64,000 bases of DNA from Albula goreensis (lineage: Eukaryota; Chordata; Actinopteri; Albuliformes; Albulidae), in NCBI GenBank assembly GCA_022829145.1, contig CM040765.1, positions 13,603,792 to 13,667,791 of the forward strand, given 5' to 3'. A model generated the notes under the pieces. It saw only the letters and a program-made list of their open reading frames with translations, did no database searches and was not told the DNA's origin. Below, piece by piece: positions 1-14,173 of the stretch (position 1 is its first letter; each line of letters starts with the position of its first letter). Made by a program: the position numbers and the translations under genes.

Positions 1-29
1 AACTTCCCCAAGACCACTAGCTCCCACTG
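1..29 (-). CDS. ccnd2: ccnd2 coding exon 3, partial (from residue 138)
   Basis: Only 29 bases are inside the window. After the acceptor TCTCTTTCCAG they read QWELVVLGK, which matches the start of exon 3 in D-type cyclins. The exon continues past the window edge. Confidence 0.88.
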
Positions 30-3000
30 CTGGAAAGAGACAGCACAACACCCTAACTACATGAGCACCACCATCTTTCAAAAGCATGTACCAACACCAT
101 CTACCGCTGGTGTGGGCGAGGAGGGCCGTATAGGTTTCTGAACTCTGTGTCAACTTCTGCTTTTATTGGATTTTGGTTTTAAGGAAAATGATTGTTCTGT
201 TTCTAGTAGTCAAATAAAAATAAAATGCTTTAGTAACAACAACAGAAACACACAGCAGAATTGTACTGTAATACTTAAAGAGAATCATGCTGGGACAGAA
301 AACTCGCCTTGTTTCTATTTTATCCAGGAAACGTTTGAGTAAGGGAATGCTGAATGAGTAATCTTGGAGAGTTCCTGCTCTTACATTCCTGTGTCCAGGA
401 GACCAGAACGTTCTCTTCCCCATGCCCAACGAACCACGTCTGCTTAGTCATGATTCAGCCCGGCGTGGGAGCTTCCAAATCCCCCCGTCTTCCAGCCAGA
501 ATGTGGCCGTTCAGCGCTGTTGAGCTCCAGGACTGACCACGCCCCGTCTCTCATTTCGCACGGTGTCCGACCTTATCTCAGAGAGGCTGGTATGGATTCA
601 GGCTTTTGTTGTAGCAGGGTACTATCACACCAGAACCATCTAACCACTGCCTTGACTGAAGACAATGATTAGTTTATGACCTGGGCTAGAAACAACCTGA
701 GACCACACATGCCTCTCTCAAATGAGATGGTCTACAGAAGCAATGTGCTTCTCCTGAACCACATAAGGGGCAGTGCTACAATGAACTAACAGTCAGCTCT
801 TGATGACACAGTCAATTGGAAAAAAACATAATATTTTAAAAAACACCAACATGGATGAAAAAATATCTAAGGAATGAATCAAGTCACAAACCATGACAAG
901 CTCCTAAGTGAATTAACCATAGCCAATCCTTATCTCAACTGTCAGACAGCACTTTATTGCTGGGCATCCTTTCCTAATATCAGCTCTCGAAGACTCCAAA
1001 AGCTTCTCATGTGCTTGTGTTCATGGCATACCCAAGCCATTTGCCTCTGGATGAGACATTCAGAGTCTGAAAGTCAGTGCTTTCTGATTAATTAGCAAAG
1101 AATCTAGAAAATCGCATCCCTGCACCACAAAAACTCAACCTGAAAGCTGTTGTGGGCTCAGAAACACATGATCAATACCGAGTCGGTAGAACAGCAAACC
1201 ACCACGTTGGGGCAGCGTGCTTCTTGCTCTGTGATGGATCAGTCCCTGGCAGTGTGTCTGCTGCCAGTTAAGCCACTTTCTTCAACCCACAGCCAATCAG
1301 AAACAAGTGTGACCCAATCATGGCCTCCGCAGCTGTACTTGCACCCACTTCCTTAGCACAAGTGTGCCAGGCAGCACCTCCTTAGGCCCTTTTATGAGAA
1401 ATCCTTACCAGAAAAGGGAAAAAAAGCAGAAGATGTGACTAATTTAAGTGATGACCAGTTTCCTGTTTCTATCTGTTGACTGAGAAGGAAGTCATGCAGA
1501 TATACTGGTTCTGTCCAAATATCTCCGAAGCAGCATCGTCCCTTCCTCCCTTGCTCATTTCACTAATCTTAATGGCTAGTGTATACAAGCTCTGTATACA
1601 AGGTCAAGTAAAGAAGGAAAGAGGGGCTCAACACTTTTCCAGAGGTATCATCAGTGCTCATCTTGGATCAGGGTTCAGTTATCCACATCCTTACCTTATC
1701 CATTCAGATTATTAAAGTAAAACTCACTCTAGTTCAGTTACAATATTTATCGTCATCTCAGAGCCAGGTTACTAGTCCAGGATCAGGTTTCCCCTGTTCT
1801 AACTCTATGGTGCCAAATCCTATCCAAGAAGGGCTAATGTGGGAGTCAGCTTTTGTTCAAGCCTAGCTCTAATTCTCCCGCGTCAAGTTTTTAATTGAAG
1901 CTCATCATTAGTTAATGAGCTGAACTGCTTAAATGCGAGACATAAACAAGTTTTCACCCTCACCAAACTGTCTGAGATAAGATTGGACACCCCTGATATA
2001 ACCTTATCCATTATTAACAAATCCGCAAACCGACCACACTTCACCATCCCTGCTCAGAGAAACTATATCACTTATACCCACGGATAGTTCCTCCTTGTTG
2101 ATATCCTGACTGGGCACTGACACCACAGCAAACTTCCAGCATTCCTGGGCCAAGACAGAGGACACCTATAGCCACAGTGGAGATAGCCTTTACTCCAGAT
2201 GCTTAATCACTTATAGGCACCTGGACAATTTTCCAAGCTTTCTGGCCTGGGCTACCTGCCAGGTATACCAACCACAGATATTGTGGGATACTTCAAAAGA
2301 AGTAAATGACAATTGGTTGATTAGCAAACTGCACTACCAGATGTTTAGCAGAACTAAACCACATGTGGATGAGAAATTGGTCAGCATCATAATTAAGGCC
2401 TGTGTCTCAGGCTAGCACATCTGCCCAGACCCAAGGAGCAGCTGAAATACTTTGTTGTTTGTGCATGTGAAATTTCTTTAACCTTTTAGACACCTGTGCA
2501 ACTCCTGAAGATCACTGCCACTTTAATAAATAAACATCTGCTTTCACCAACATCTTCAGTAAAATTCTTCTGTCACATACATTTTTAACAATACCCTTAC
2601 CTGAACATTTTGCCAGTATTTAAAGCTCTACAAAATTTTCATACATATATCTGACTCAGGCCTGTCTCAGAGTCTCCTGAGGGCTCCATCTCCACAGGCC
2701 TATTTCCCCAATGTCCCCTCTGAAAGCACACCCCCAGTCCTGGTCAGTTACAGTGTTTCCTGGTGTTTTTGCAGCATTTTAGCATTATGTGATTCATTTC
2801 ATTATGAATGCTTCAGCTGATTGGCTGAAGTACCCTCACAACTTGTTTCCAAGGCCTAGATTGGCTAATGAATTAAGAAAATGGTAAAGGGAGGTACACA
2901 TCTCTGCCACCTTGCGTTATGCCACAGCCACACTGCAAAGAGGGATGGTGTACTGTCAGGCAGAGAAGCTTTATCAGCTTGTTGGAATGTAGCCAGTCCG

Positions 3001-5532
3001 AACTGGCTTTTGCCACAGAATGGAGAACCTGGTTATGTAACAGAGAAAGGGTAACACCCATCTAATGTGACATTGACACAAGTTAATGTAAATGTGCCAC
3101 AGGGAAAGGTTTATTTTGTGCGCACAACTTTTCCTGGAAACACTAGCAAAGCAGCTATATAAACAGAGACCTCCAGGACTCCGCTCATAAAGATTCTCAC
3201 AACAGGACTGCTGGTCAAGCTTCCCCTCGTCTTCCCGTTGCTTGGCAGAAAGCAGTGCCCTCTTCAACTTACTCATTGTTCTGCAGTGAATACGTCCTCA
3301 CCACTAGGCGGAGTTACGGGCCACTTTGAAGAACATAATTAAAAGTCTTGAGTTCAACTTTATTTAAAGAAGCAAACAGATAGTCTCCTACAGTTTAATT
3401 GTTCGTTTCCAAACTACTTCGTGTTTGTTTTAACAGCCGTATGCATTTCAGTTTCATAAGGATATTATAAAGGTATATACACAAAGAGAGTGTCGCGCGG
3501 TGCGCATACCGTTTCGCACTCATACATTTCTATATAGCCAACTATAAAAAACTAATAACCTTCAGAATACTTTTAATCCAATAATTTCCAGTGAGTAAGG
3601 GGTGCAACAGACTAATCTTTGGGGTATCTACAAGCAGGGCATCAATAAAAGCAGATATATCCTCTTTAAACCAATTTGATTATCATTTCTGAAACATAAT
3701 ATGACATTTAAATCGTGGATTTAACCGTGAAAATCCAGCGTTCCTTACCAGCAGCTGCTGTGGTTTTATGGCGTTATCCGTGTAGATGCATAGCTTTTCT
3801 GCGGATAGAGGCCGCGTCTCCTTCAGCTTTGACGCGAGAAACATGCACACCGCCCCAAGGAGTTGCAGGTGACATTTCCTGGTGGGTACCACAGCTAAAA
3901 ACCTGTCCAGATAGTTTACAGCCAAAGGAAACACCTCTTCTTCGCATTTCTGCTCTTCGCAGACCTGGGACAAAAACAACACCAATTTGCCTTATTTTAT
4001 TTTTACTAGGCTATACCTTATCCCAAATACAGACTGTCGCATATGCCTAATTAATAAAAACGAATAATATCAATAATTATGTATCAGAACAAATTACCTC
4101 CACTTTTGCATATAATAGGCTATTTACTAGGAGAGCTTACGAATTTTCTTTTAAAAGTGTAGCCTGTATATCTTACATTAGTTGCATGTTCTGGAGTGTT
4201 CTCCAACATTGCAAGAGCACGTGTTAGAAATAGCATTCTTTCAGTTCACTCCGTAAGAAATTAATTCGAGTCACAGTCACTCCAGCCAAGAATGTTGCGC
4301 AGTCCAGGAACTGGTTTTGTAGCTCGCATATTCAAAAAAATATTTAAAAATATTAAGAACTTATATCGAGCATATTTTCAGGGTTGTTAATATTACTTTG
4401 CCCCTATAGAACAGTTACCGACAATTCATACGAATGTAAATCGAAAAGAAATGCAATTAAATAGACGAAATGAAAACTTGGTGGCACATGTTTCTGTAGA
4501 AAGCGTCAGATCAGACAGAAAAAAACTATGCAAAAATGTGTTACAAATCTCTGGTAAATATAAACTCAGCCGTTTTATAACTGAAATAATACTGATAGTA
4601 CAGTTACCCTTCTATTCCGAACTGTACAGACAGAAATCATACAAGCGATTTCTAAACACCGTGCTTAATTATTTGGCCAATGATTTCGATCACCCAACAG
4701 AAGTGTGAGTAAGGGAGGACGAGGGCCCAACTCTGTTTCGTGAACACACAGGCTATCTTCTTCAGAAAAGCATATTTCAAGAAATCTTCCTCAATTATAC
4801 TTTTAGACGGCAATTATGTTGCAAATACGAATTTATCAAACATGCATGACCTCTTGAAAAATGTATGATTTATACGAATACAAGTTCTTCTAAACGAAAC
4901 CACAGGAACTTAATGGTCAAAACCAACATGGCGTTATTCTCAAAGCATCGTGCAGGGATACGTATTGTCAGCTACTGCATACGTAGGCAAGACAGTACTT
5001 ATATAAAATTCTAATTATTTCATAGTACTTTTTAAAATGTCATTCGTATGCATTACTACAAGAAGTGCCCTTTCTTAGTTTCCGTTCAGCCAGGCTAGGT
5101 TTCTCACCACATTCAGTCATGGTTTTAATACAGCTGGCTCGCTTCAACGCACAACTTATTATTGTTATTATTATTATTATTTTATTTTATGTATAAAACA
5201 GCCTACAGATGCACAATGAAAGCCGAGTCAAATAATGAAGAAAACAGGATGGGGTGACATCGAAGACCAATCCTTTCAGCAGGTTTTAACACGAAGTGTC
5301 CGGCGCCGAAGTGCAAAGATAACTGTTGCTCACTAACCTCCAACATCCAAGTCGTGAGCATTCTCCGCATAAATGGTTGAATTTCCTTTTGGACACATTC
5401 AAAATAAGAACACCGGGGCAGAAATCGTTCCTCAATGGTCAACAGGTTCCCCAAAACCCTGCCTTCTTGAAGCAGAGTCGGATCTGGACGGGCTCTGATG
5501 ACGGTGTCCTTTTCCAGGCACAGGAGTTCCAT
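1..5532 (-). CDS. ccnd2: cyclin D2, 5' part (exons 1-3, runs off the left edge)
   Basis: Cyclin D2 is the regulatory subunit of CDK4/6 and drives phosphorylation of RB in G1. Coding exons on the minus strand are 5532-5338, 3964-3749 and 29-1, joined in phase by GT-AG introns. Residues 1-65 begin MELLCLEKD, which keeps the LxCxE RB-binding motif at residues 3-7, and contain [20 protein letters not shown], typical of D2 rather than D1 or D3. Residues 66-137 hold the cyclin-box core [20 protein letters not shown] and SKLKET; K111 and E140 match the CDK-contacting Lys/Glu pair of D-type cyclins. Exon 2 is exactly 216 bases and exon 1 codes exactly 65 residues, as in human CCND2. The C-terminal half, including the destruction phosphosite, is outside the window. 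Which teleost copy (a or b) it is cannot be decided here. Confidence 0.95.
30..3748 (-). other. ccnd2: ccnd2 intron 2
   Basis: About 3.7 kb between exons 3 and 2. No coding exon, RNA gene or clear mobile element was recognised; open frames here are short and lack family matches. A TATA-like string near 3157 has no supporting gene. Confidence 0.75.
3749..3964 (-). CDS. ccnd2: ccnd2 coding exon 2 (residues 66-137)
   Basis: A CAG acceptor (TTTGTCCCAG) leads into [10 protein letters not shown] and the exon ends at KPQQLL before a GTAAGG donor. It encodes the central helices of the N-terminal cyclin box. Confidence 0.95.
3965..5337 (-). other. ccnd2: ccnd2 intron 1, with an ATT/TTA microsatellite at 5156-5190
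   Basis: AT-rich intron between exons 2 and 1. A short TTA-type simple repeat lies near its 5' end in the gene's orientation. I see nothing else in it. Confidence 0.75.
5338..5532 (-). CDS. ccnd2: ccnd2 coding exon 1 (residues 1-65)
   Basis: It starts at the ATG of MELLC and ends at WMLE before a GTTAGT donor. The MRRM segment at residues 55-58 opens the cyclin box. It is 195 coding bases, with the next exon in phase 0. Confidence 0.95.
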
Positions 5533-5800
5533 GATTATTTCGGTTCTAAGCCTTTCAAATACACTGAAACGTCACAATATGCAGAAAAATACAGAAAAAG
5601 CTGCAGGCAAACTCTATTGGAAACATGTAAGCGAGACTGGAAGAGCTGCTCTGACGGATTCTGCCTCCGTTGTGAGCTTCTTCTCTCCCAGTGAGCCCCG
5701 TACTTTTGCTTTCTTCTAACTATGTGCAACGCGAGTGACGCAAGCGCCTCGCGAGCTGATTATGTAGCCAAACAATTGGCCAGAAGCTGCGCTCGTGTAC
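5533..5800 (-). promoter_or_regulatory. ccnd2: ccnd2 5' UTR and proximal promoter
   Basis: This is the region immediately upstream of the cyclin D2 ATG on the minus strand. It is richer in CpG than the flanks. It contains a TGACGCAA-type CRE/ATF-like site near 5736 and a CCAAT box (ATTGG on the plus strand near 5776). The transcription start is not visible; the limits are inferred from composition and from the usual short 5' UTR of the gene. Confidence 0.5.
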
Positions 5801-6949
5801 AAGACTCGACTATCATGTAATGCACCATAATAGTCATTGATGCAAAACAAACAGAACGCATTCAAATAATTGAAATATTTTTTAAATATGAGGTGATTGT
5901 TCTGCTACATACCTGGGGATATTTACTGAAACAATCTTAAACTTTACATAACCACAATCCATGTAAACACGGATATTATAAATGGAACCAATTATGCTGA
6001 GGTTGCCTATATTCTCCGGTTTGATCAGTTTATCTTATTTTTAAGCCAGTATCTGCTTCAGAACACATTGCACAGACTAGATCTGTAAGTAATAGGGAAA
6101 AAGCTATTCAAAGAAAGTTTGTGAAATCAATTTTAAGTAAATGTTAATTTACTTAATGTTTCATTTTCAGGCGTTCTAAACATTAATCTAAAACGACTAT
6201 GTTCTTTGCCACAGTGTAAAAAAAGTCTACTAAAGCAACCCTTGTGGTCAGAAGAAGCGGCTTTCTAGGAAATGCAGCAAAGAAAAGCCCCGTTAAGGTC
6301 GCCGTGCAAAGATAGCACATCAAGATAGCTTGCCAAAATGTTACTTTGACAACTGCAATCAGTTAAAAGCAGCATTTGTAAATCCACGTAGGCCTAATTT
6401 TTTATTACCATATCTATAATCACAGTAACCATCCAGACTCATGATCAAATGGAGATGTCCTGGAGAACTTATGCAACTCGTGAGGCAGCCTCTTATCATG
6501 CCAAACATCAACATTCTCATGCATAGGAAAAACACGTTCTATTGCACACCATCACAGAGCAGGAGTCGCACAATAAAACGCACAATGTCAAGAATGCAGC
6601 TTTGCCAGTTACACTATGACTTCAGGATTGGGTAGTCGCCTTTTGGAGGTGGGGGTTTTAAATGTAACGTGTGATGTGTTTATTCATTCTTTATTTACAA
6701 ATGTAATATGCATACAAAATATAAACATAAAATGTGCATAAACATGAAATACTAATTAACTATTTAATTTGGAAGGTTCCTTCCTGAAGAGGGAACGCTA
6801 AAGTTGCAGATAACATCAGCCGGTGCAGTTTACTGCCTTGAACACAGAGCATCTGCGACATCAGCCAAAACTGAGCGAAAAGGGGAAATACGTATCTCTC
6901 CAAAGCATTTTCTTTTTTGTTTCAAGATCATTTCCTCCCCTTTGTCACT

Positions 6950-7080
6950 TTTTGCTCAGCCAATAGCTATTGCGCGTGCGGCCGAGGAAGGCGGATTGTT
7001 ACTGGGCAGACTTTTTCATGTAGGTAGGTCTATAAGCGTTCTTCTACTGAGGCCCTGTAGACCGCGACGAATTGGGCAAC
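6950..7080. promoter_or_regulatory. CpG-richer patch with CCAAT box, possible distal regulatory element
   Basis: The surrounding DNA is AT-rich, but this stretch carries a CCAAT box beside GCGCGTGCGGCCGAGG and several further CpGs. It lies 1.4 kb upstream of the ccnd2 start. The role is inferred only from composition. Confidence 0.25.
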
Positions 7081-8169
7081 TATCGATCACCACGTTTTAC
7101 TGTGTGCAAGCAGTTGTTTCTCATTTCATCAGCATAAAGAAACGCGAAAATACATGCTTTCAGCCCACCTGTGGAATTAGACTTAAGTCATGAATGGTGC
7201 ATCATAATAAAAAGATCATGACATTACTAAGGCGCCATTGCTCAGCTGCGAAAATTGAGACAATAACATTTTGTGATACTGGTCTAAAGTTTTCAGATAT
7301 AGCTGTATATAAGTAGTGCGTTTACTTATTTAAGTACAACAGGATAATATAACCACACAATTGTCCATGCTTCAAAAAGGTCAAAATGAAAGAAAAGTGT
7401 ATGGTGCAAAATGATTAATCAAAAAATAAATTGTGATTTAAAGATTTACAAGATTTTTTTTTTTTTTTTTGCTTTGACAATTAAGACCAGATTTCGCTGG
7501 CACCAGATTGATTGCAGGAAACTAAGTTTGATACATGAAGGGTTCAGGGTTTATGCTGCTGAATTTTAATAGAGTAAACATACTGTATATTGCTTTGACA
7601 AGCTCATCAAAACAAACAAGTATGGTCGCATAAATAAAATAATAAAATCTCCATTTCAAGAGGAAGAGCTGACTCTCTAATATGTAAAAGTGATAGTAAA
7701 TCTTCTACGATCTCTTGGAAAATCAACAAGATAACTGGAAAATAAAGTTGATTATATCAATCATGCTGTAACATAATTTCAATCTTGCAGTTCAAAGGAA
7801 AAAAGAGGGAGAAAAATGAATGAGTGAATAATGGAGAAAGATGGTGAATGAGTGAATGAATGAGGGAGAGATCAGAGAGAGGAAGAGCAAGAGAAGGAGG
7901 GAGAAATGGTATTTCTGTCACAGCACAAGTCGGATGTGTGTTTCAGTTGAGAATTTTAGGAAGGAAGACATGAAAAAGAAAATTAGTTCAGCTAAGTGAT
8001 ACCGCGGAGGAAACAGCTGGTGGCAGCTGATTGGCCAAGCTGTTGAAGCCCAGTGAGAATACAGAAGTGCCTGAGAAGCCAATGAACGAAACAGGCAGGG
8101 AACATCCCCAGACACACTTGTAATGACTTATTCCTCAAAAAATGAACACTGTATTTCTGTGAACGTCCT

Positions 8170-8211
<42 letters not shown>

Positions 8212-8217
8212 CACACA
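8170..8217. repeat. compound (CA)n(TA)n microsatellite
   Basis: An uninterrupted CA run is followed by TA and then a short CA segment. It is a typical polymorphic vertebrate microsatellite. Confidence 0.9.
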
Positions 8218-10717
8218 GAAAAATGGAAAAATTGCCATGATGTTCTGGTGGATCAGTAATGCAGTGGGGTACATAGTCTTTGTATGGTTTGGGTACACTC
8301 AAATTCATGAGTATTTACTCAGTGGATTAAGGAACATGGCAGTGACATTTATTTTCATGTTGTGGCCTGTGCTCATGTAGAGGATGTTCTGGAATGACAC
8401 CTCAGACAGTGTTTTCCATTTCCGCTAACTGATGATGAAGTTAACTGACTATCTCATGGGAGGTGGGAGTTTTTAATTCCTCCATCAGAATTAGAGATTC
8501 TAAAACCAGGCTAAAACTGGGCAGTCTTAAGGGACATACAGTGATGTTTTTTAACTACCTGTACACAGGGAATCCCATGCACATGTACATAATGGCCAGG
8601 TACTGAACTAAAAATAATGGGGACAGATGTGTTTTACAGGAAATGGGCAAAGCAGAGATTCAGTGGTAGAAGTCACACAAGTGTCGGCGTGTGAAATGAC
8701 CGGAGATACCCGAGGTGATCCATTTCATTTTCATTCCAGTTACTTAATCGTTTTCCGCTCACTGCTGTTTCATTCAGTCATTTCTCATTTTCCAGTTTCA
8801 GCTGCTTAGAGTAGCAGTAGTACTGCGGTGACCAGGGGCGCAGATGGCGAGGGACCGGGGGGGAGGGAGGGGTTTCATAAGGACCCTGATCCGCCCCCCA
8901 GCCGCCTGTGCTGAGTTGTGGTGCAGGTGTGCACACCTGATCATGAATGGAAAGACTCAGATATTACCTACACACTGCAATATCACAGCGAGTTTCAGCA
9001 GCCCTGGAAAAATGTGCATATACCCTGTAAAAAGGTGAGCAGGCAGGATCAGGGCCAATGCATCAGGAACTTGTAGGCGAACGTGTGAGCGAGTGTGGGT
9101 GCACCATACCACACAGCTTCATGCATTTCACTGTCCTATTTTTAGCAACTAATAAACATCACTGACAGTAAGACTTTTGAAACTGTTCAATACACCCACA
9201 CAAAGACAGCTGTACACACCAACGTCTGCAGCGCACTGATGCACACATACACACTGACACACTAACTCAACGATCAATGTGTTCTGAAAATTTGACAAGT
9301 AAAAAAATAATTGTCCATCATAATTCAGTTTGTCGCTGGTAGACTTCTTCCTAATAAAGATCTCTAAATCCATAAATGGCTGCTGTTGTTCTTATCATAC
9401 TTCCAATAACAACATAAATGCACGTTGATCTGTGGAAGTGCTTGATATCTTTGATGTCAAGTGTCATGAGTCTGCATTTAAATGATGTTGACATCTTTTT
9501 CCCCCAAATCTATATATATATATTTACATACCCCCCAGCTGTGCCACAAACATGTGTCTTTACCCCAGGTGCTACCCAGAGGCCCAAATGACAGGACCGA
9601 CTTCTTCAGATTTGCTAAATGTGGTCTAACGGACGGAGCACAAAACACATTCATTCAAATGAGTCCATTCGTTCATAATAACATCAAAGAAATGTCATAT
9701 AAATGCCATAACTGACTAGAAACAAATTAGATGTACTTCATAACATGAATAGTGATACTTAACAGCTGTTTACAATCTGCATTTCTACAGCTATTTCCAG
9801 GCTATGAACAGATGTCATTATTATATATGAGTGTTATTACAATTTAATTACAACCCCAGCCAAAGTATATGTCATGTAAAACAGCCCAGCTTTTTGGCAT
9901 GCAGAAATTAGAAATAATACATACTGCATTTGATTTAAAGGAAAAAGGAAAACATAAAAAAGCCTGAAGTCATAAAAACCAACTCATTTTGCTCATTTGC
10001 TCTTGATTCAGAGATTTAAATTCTGAAATCAGAAATGAATCATAAACCATTTTACTGAGGAATTCTTTTTAAAAATGTGTTGTTTGAGATTTAAAAGTGT
10101 ATATGCACCAAGTGACAATTTGAAAATTACAGCTGCAAACGTCTGGCAGCAATGCACATCAAGAGCAAAACCACATAAAAGAGCAAATCTGGCATTACTC
10201 TTATAATTCTGAGAAGGTGGGACCCCACCTACAATCAAAACATTTTCAGTTACACATTTGAAACTCAAATAGCATTTTCCCTAGTTTGAGCAATAACTTA
10301 TAGTCTCAATTTCAGAGGGCATGTCATTAGATTAACCTGAGCTTAAAATTGTTACACACATGATTGTGATGGTTTTCCAGTTCCAGTTTGGCTGACTATC
10401 AGTGATTGGTTGGCTATCAGAACACATACCCTGAAAACAACTGTCATATTAATTTGTTGACTGTGGGGCTCAATAGGGTCTTTCCCGAAACTATGGGCGA
10501 GCTTATGCCTCCACAATATGTACTGAGAATAGATGGGGATAATAATTTGACCAATGTCTGGGTCACACAGGAAACACGTGCTTCTCTAGTTGCAGGTTAG
10601 AGAAACCAGCGGCACCATGCAGCCTATGCAAACTATTCATTGCCAATGTTTAGGTGAGCATAGATAGCTTGTGAATCTCAAACTTAACTGCTTATTCTAG
10701 AGCAGGGTTGACAAGAA

Positions 10718-10752
10718 TTGTTATATTGTTATATTGTTATATTGTTATATTG
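10718..10752. repeat. 8-bp tandem repeat (GTTATATT), about 4 copies
   Basis: Four consecutive near-perfect copies of GTTATATT. It is intergenic with no coding context. Confidence 0.85.
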
Positions 10753-12664
10753 ATTTCCCAAATGCAACGGACGGACAGTTTTTCAAGAGTGCACCATTTT
10801 TAGCAAAAGAAGAGGGATAAAAAAAGATATACATCAAAACACCAGCAAGGCATAATTCATAGAAAAAGACTCTCTGAAATACTGAGAAGTGGAAGTGTAC
10901 TTTCTGTTGGCTTGGCCTTTGTTGCGTTGCCATGGCGACACTGCAGCCCTTGCTGTAGGCCTCTGACTGCCAGCTCAGGGGGTTATTTTGAGTTTGTGTT
11001 GCATGCAGATGTCAGAGCGGCAGAAGATTACAGGTACCTGTAGAGTGAGCCCAGGTGTTCTGGATACAAACCAGAAATCAGAAAGTAAAAGGTACGGGGC
11101 AACGAGAAAGACACAGACAAAGTGACTTTCGCATTTCACATGTTATGGAGAGTCTTTGGAGACTTCAATGGCTGCCACTAGACACAAAAGGGCCCACTCC
11201 ACATCCATTATTAAATGGCAAAATGAAGCTCCCTAAAAGATTTAAAAATGTAAACAGACAGAGAAATAGGAAGGTATATCTGGAGGAGACAAACTTTGCA
11301 CAGGAAGCCAGTGAACTCTCACAGTGCTTATGAAAAACAAACATGTTCATAGATACACCCACCAGACTGCTCTGTGACACCAGATTGTTTTTCACATAAC
11401 TCTGCGACATCAGTGCAAATTTATAAACCACTCTCTGACAGCTCTAAACCTGAATGGAAATCTGACATCACAAAAGATTAATCATGAAATCTGTATACTT
11501 TGATCCACAGACAGCTTAGCTCTGAGAGTAATCAAGTCCCATGGCATTTCATTGCTTTTTATTTCATCAATGCTCATTTAAAGCTGTCTGAATACATGAT
11601 TGCAACTTTATTCATGTGTCGTGTAGAGGAGCAAACAATTTAAACACATTTTTGACAAAAATGTCTATCATTCTAATTCACTATAAATGGCATTCCATTT
11701 CTAAGCTCTTGATTAGTGCACTTTATGACATTACTACACATGCTAAGGTCACTCTCTGTCATCAATATTCCCTTAGAGACCACAGTCTTTGACATCACAA
11801 ACTATGTTTCTGCGAAATACCCTATACAACATTATGCAATGGCGATTGTATCGCAGTAATCAGATGATAGTGTGGTTTGTGTCTAAGGGATATTCTGCCT
11901 TTGAGTCATTGCTCTGCATCTGTAAATGTTCTCAGCGAATTACCCTGGCAGCAAGGGTTTCAGCTGGAACATGTTAGTCTGCGTTCTCTCCACTAAACTC
12001 AGATGGGTTTTAAAATCTCACAGTGCCTTTATTTTGAGTGTTAAATCCCACACAAAGCATTCACTCAACAAATGGCAAAAAATGTGCCATTTTGAATCAG
12101 TCCCATTACATCTCACCCAAGAATTGAAAGCTTTTGCTTGGTAAGTACAATGCAATATAAACATGGTTTGGCAACTCTATGAATGTTCCAATCCACCCAA
12201 CAGAGAACAAGAGCTCCATTAAAGCCACCTTGTTCAGCAACATCTTTTAAACACTGTCCTCAGAACAGCCCAGTGCCTTTATTTCAACTCCATCATAACA
12301 GTATCATTCAACATAAAATGTCCTCATATGACTTGTACTTCAAGTGACTGAAACAGAAAACAGTCTGGGTGTTTTGGACTGAAAAAAGCACATGTGTTTG
12401 TTGATGGCTTGGTGTTGGATTTAACAGAGCAGTAGTATTGTTCTGGTCTGCAATGCTTGGGCAAAGACTCATTAATGGCTTGGCAATGACTATAAAGACT
12501 AACTTTTGAAGTTAAAAGATAAAGTATTATTGTAAAATTTTCCATTAGGAATAGGGCTTGTAAAGCAGAGACTGCAATTCCTATGTAGGATAGTGCAGTT
12601 CTACCCTTGAACTAGGTACTTCACCTGAATTTCTATATGGATAGTGTGTACAAATATATGTTGT

Positions 12665-12708
12665 GCAAGTTGTTTTAGATTAATGGCTATCTGCTAAGTG
12701 TGTAAATT
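12665..12708 (-). mobile_element. relic 3' tail of a fish SINE (reverse orientation)
   Basis: The text ATGGCTATCTGCTAAGTGTG resembles the reverse complement of the conserved fish SINE/LINE tail (TTTAGCAGACGCTTTTATCC type). It is degenerate and short, so this is a weak call. Confidence 0.3.
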
Positions 12709-13030
12709 TGAAGGTAGAGAGGGAGACAGGTCTTCAAGGCCTTATTTGCCAGGCGTGAAACTATGGTTGTTCAGCTTCTCAACCCATTGTGGCAAACCTC
12801 TGCTCAACTTCAATATAGAGCTTTACGAAAGAACCCATGGTCAGTAATGACTCCTGATTAGTCACAAGTCTTAGAAGTGCATGCATGAAATGATAAACCA
12901 TGACACTTAATCAAATTCACCATCACATCAGAAATCTGCTGAAACCAGTCAAATATCAGTAAACCTACTTCAGAAAGCCTCACAAAGCTGATTGGGCTTT
13001 GCAATATTATGTTGCAATATTATCAGATTT

Positions 13031-13048
13031 ACACTAGATGGCAGTATT
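13031..13048 (+). promoter_or_regulatory. CTCF-like motif (CACTAGATGGCAGTA)
   Basis: It matches the CCAnYAGATGGCAG version of the CTCF core. It lies 1.8 kb upstream of kdm7a. Motif evidence only. Confidence 0.4.
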
Positions 13049-13404
13049 CCCCAACAAAAAACAGGAACTCATCATCATCTGTCTTTCTCTTGACTCCAGC
13101 TCCGTCAGAAATGTGGTGGGAATAGCTGTTTGTCTCTGATAAGGCATGAGGCTGCAGCTGCAGATGTAGCTGGGACAGCTGCAGCTGAGAACGTGTGACT
13201 TCCTATTTGGAAAATATGGCCACCAGAAGAAGACATTTTCTTAAGTGCATTCACATTTCTGAACAGGTTTAATGAGACACTGAATGAACAAAAATGTTTG
13301 TAAGTTTAATCAACAGGACTCACAAATCTGCAAACACTTTGAATAGGGAGATTATTAACAAGAACAAACAGTATACAAGATGTAATAACGTACAACATAA
13401 TGAT

Positions 13405-13436
<32 letters not shown>

Positions 13437-13437
13437 A
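13405..13437. repeat. (ATG)n trinucleotide repeat
   Basis: About ten perfect ATG units. The Met-run open frame across it is an artefact of the repeat. Confidence 0.9.
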
Positions 13438-14173
13438 ACTTTCCCAATTTTTCAAATCAACATTGAAAGGGGGAAAGAAGCCCACCCCAAGTCAATCAAA
13501 TTTTGCTACAAAAACCAATAAATAACTACAATACATTTATAGCACTTATCTCCTATATTTCACACATCCAGGAGGATATTGCAGCTTACCAGGATATTGC
13601 ACATGAGCCAGGGTCACCAGTGTACAATCATAATTTTGACATCTGACATGGCTTCATAAATTGAACCAACAGGAAAAAGGGATAACGAACAAAATCTGAA
13701 AAATACATAATTTCTTAGGTCTGATGCACAGCATTGTTCAAAAGACTGAAATAAAGGCTTCAGAATGATGCCGTGGCTGGAAAATCTGCACATGCTCAGC
13801 AAATGAAGACCTTGTACCCATGATGAAAGTAACTCATTAACTTCCACATAAAGAGGGCTTCTTCTGGGGGCTGTCATGACAACCAGGGAATGATCCAAAC
13901 TGCTCAGTTAGTGAGCAACTCGGCCTCATTAATGACAAGTGCCAGCTATATAGTGATACAAATGTGAGAATTCTGATACAGACATGCTTATTCTTGAAGA
14001 AAATAATCAGATATGATATGAGATCAGTATCCCATTGCAGAACAACCTTAAGTTCAGTAAAGAGAATGATACCTCCATGTCTGAGGCAATGGATAAGAGA
14101 AATTTAGATTATTTATACACGGAGAGACACAGCAGACGGCGTTCACCCCCGCCGCTCACAACTGGGACAGGCG

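Noticed and set aside
2974..3276. 100-codon minus-strand frame in ccnd2 intron 2
   Set aside because: It has no family match and lies inside the intron of ccnd2 on the same strand without matching splice sites.
6804..7193. 129-codon plus-strand frame upstream of ccnd2
   Set aside because: It spans a CCAAT-box, CpG-containing segment; the composition is not protein-like and there is no family match.
13405..13437. Run of Met codons in an open frame
   Set aside because: It is an ATG microsatellite.
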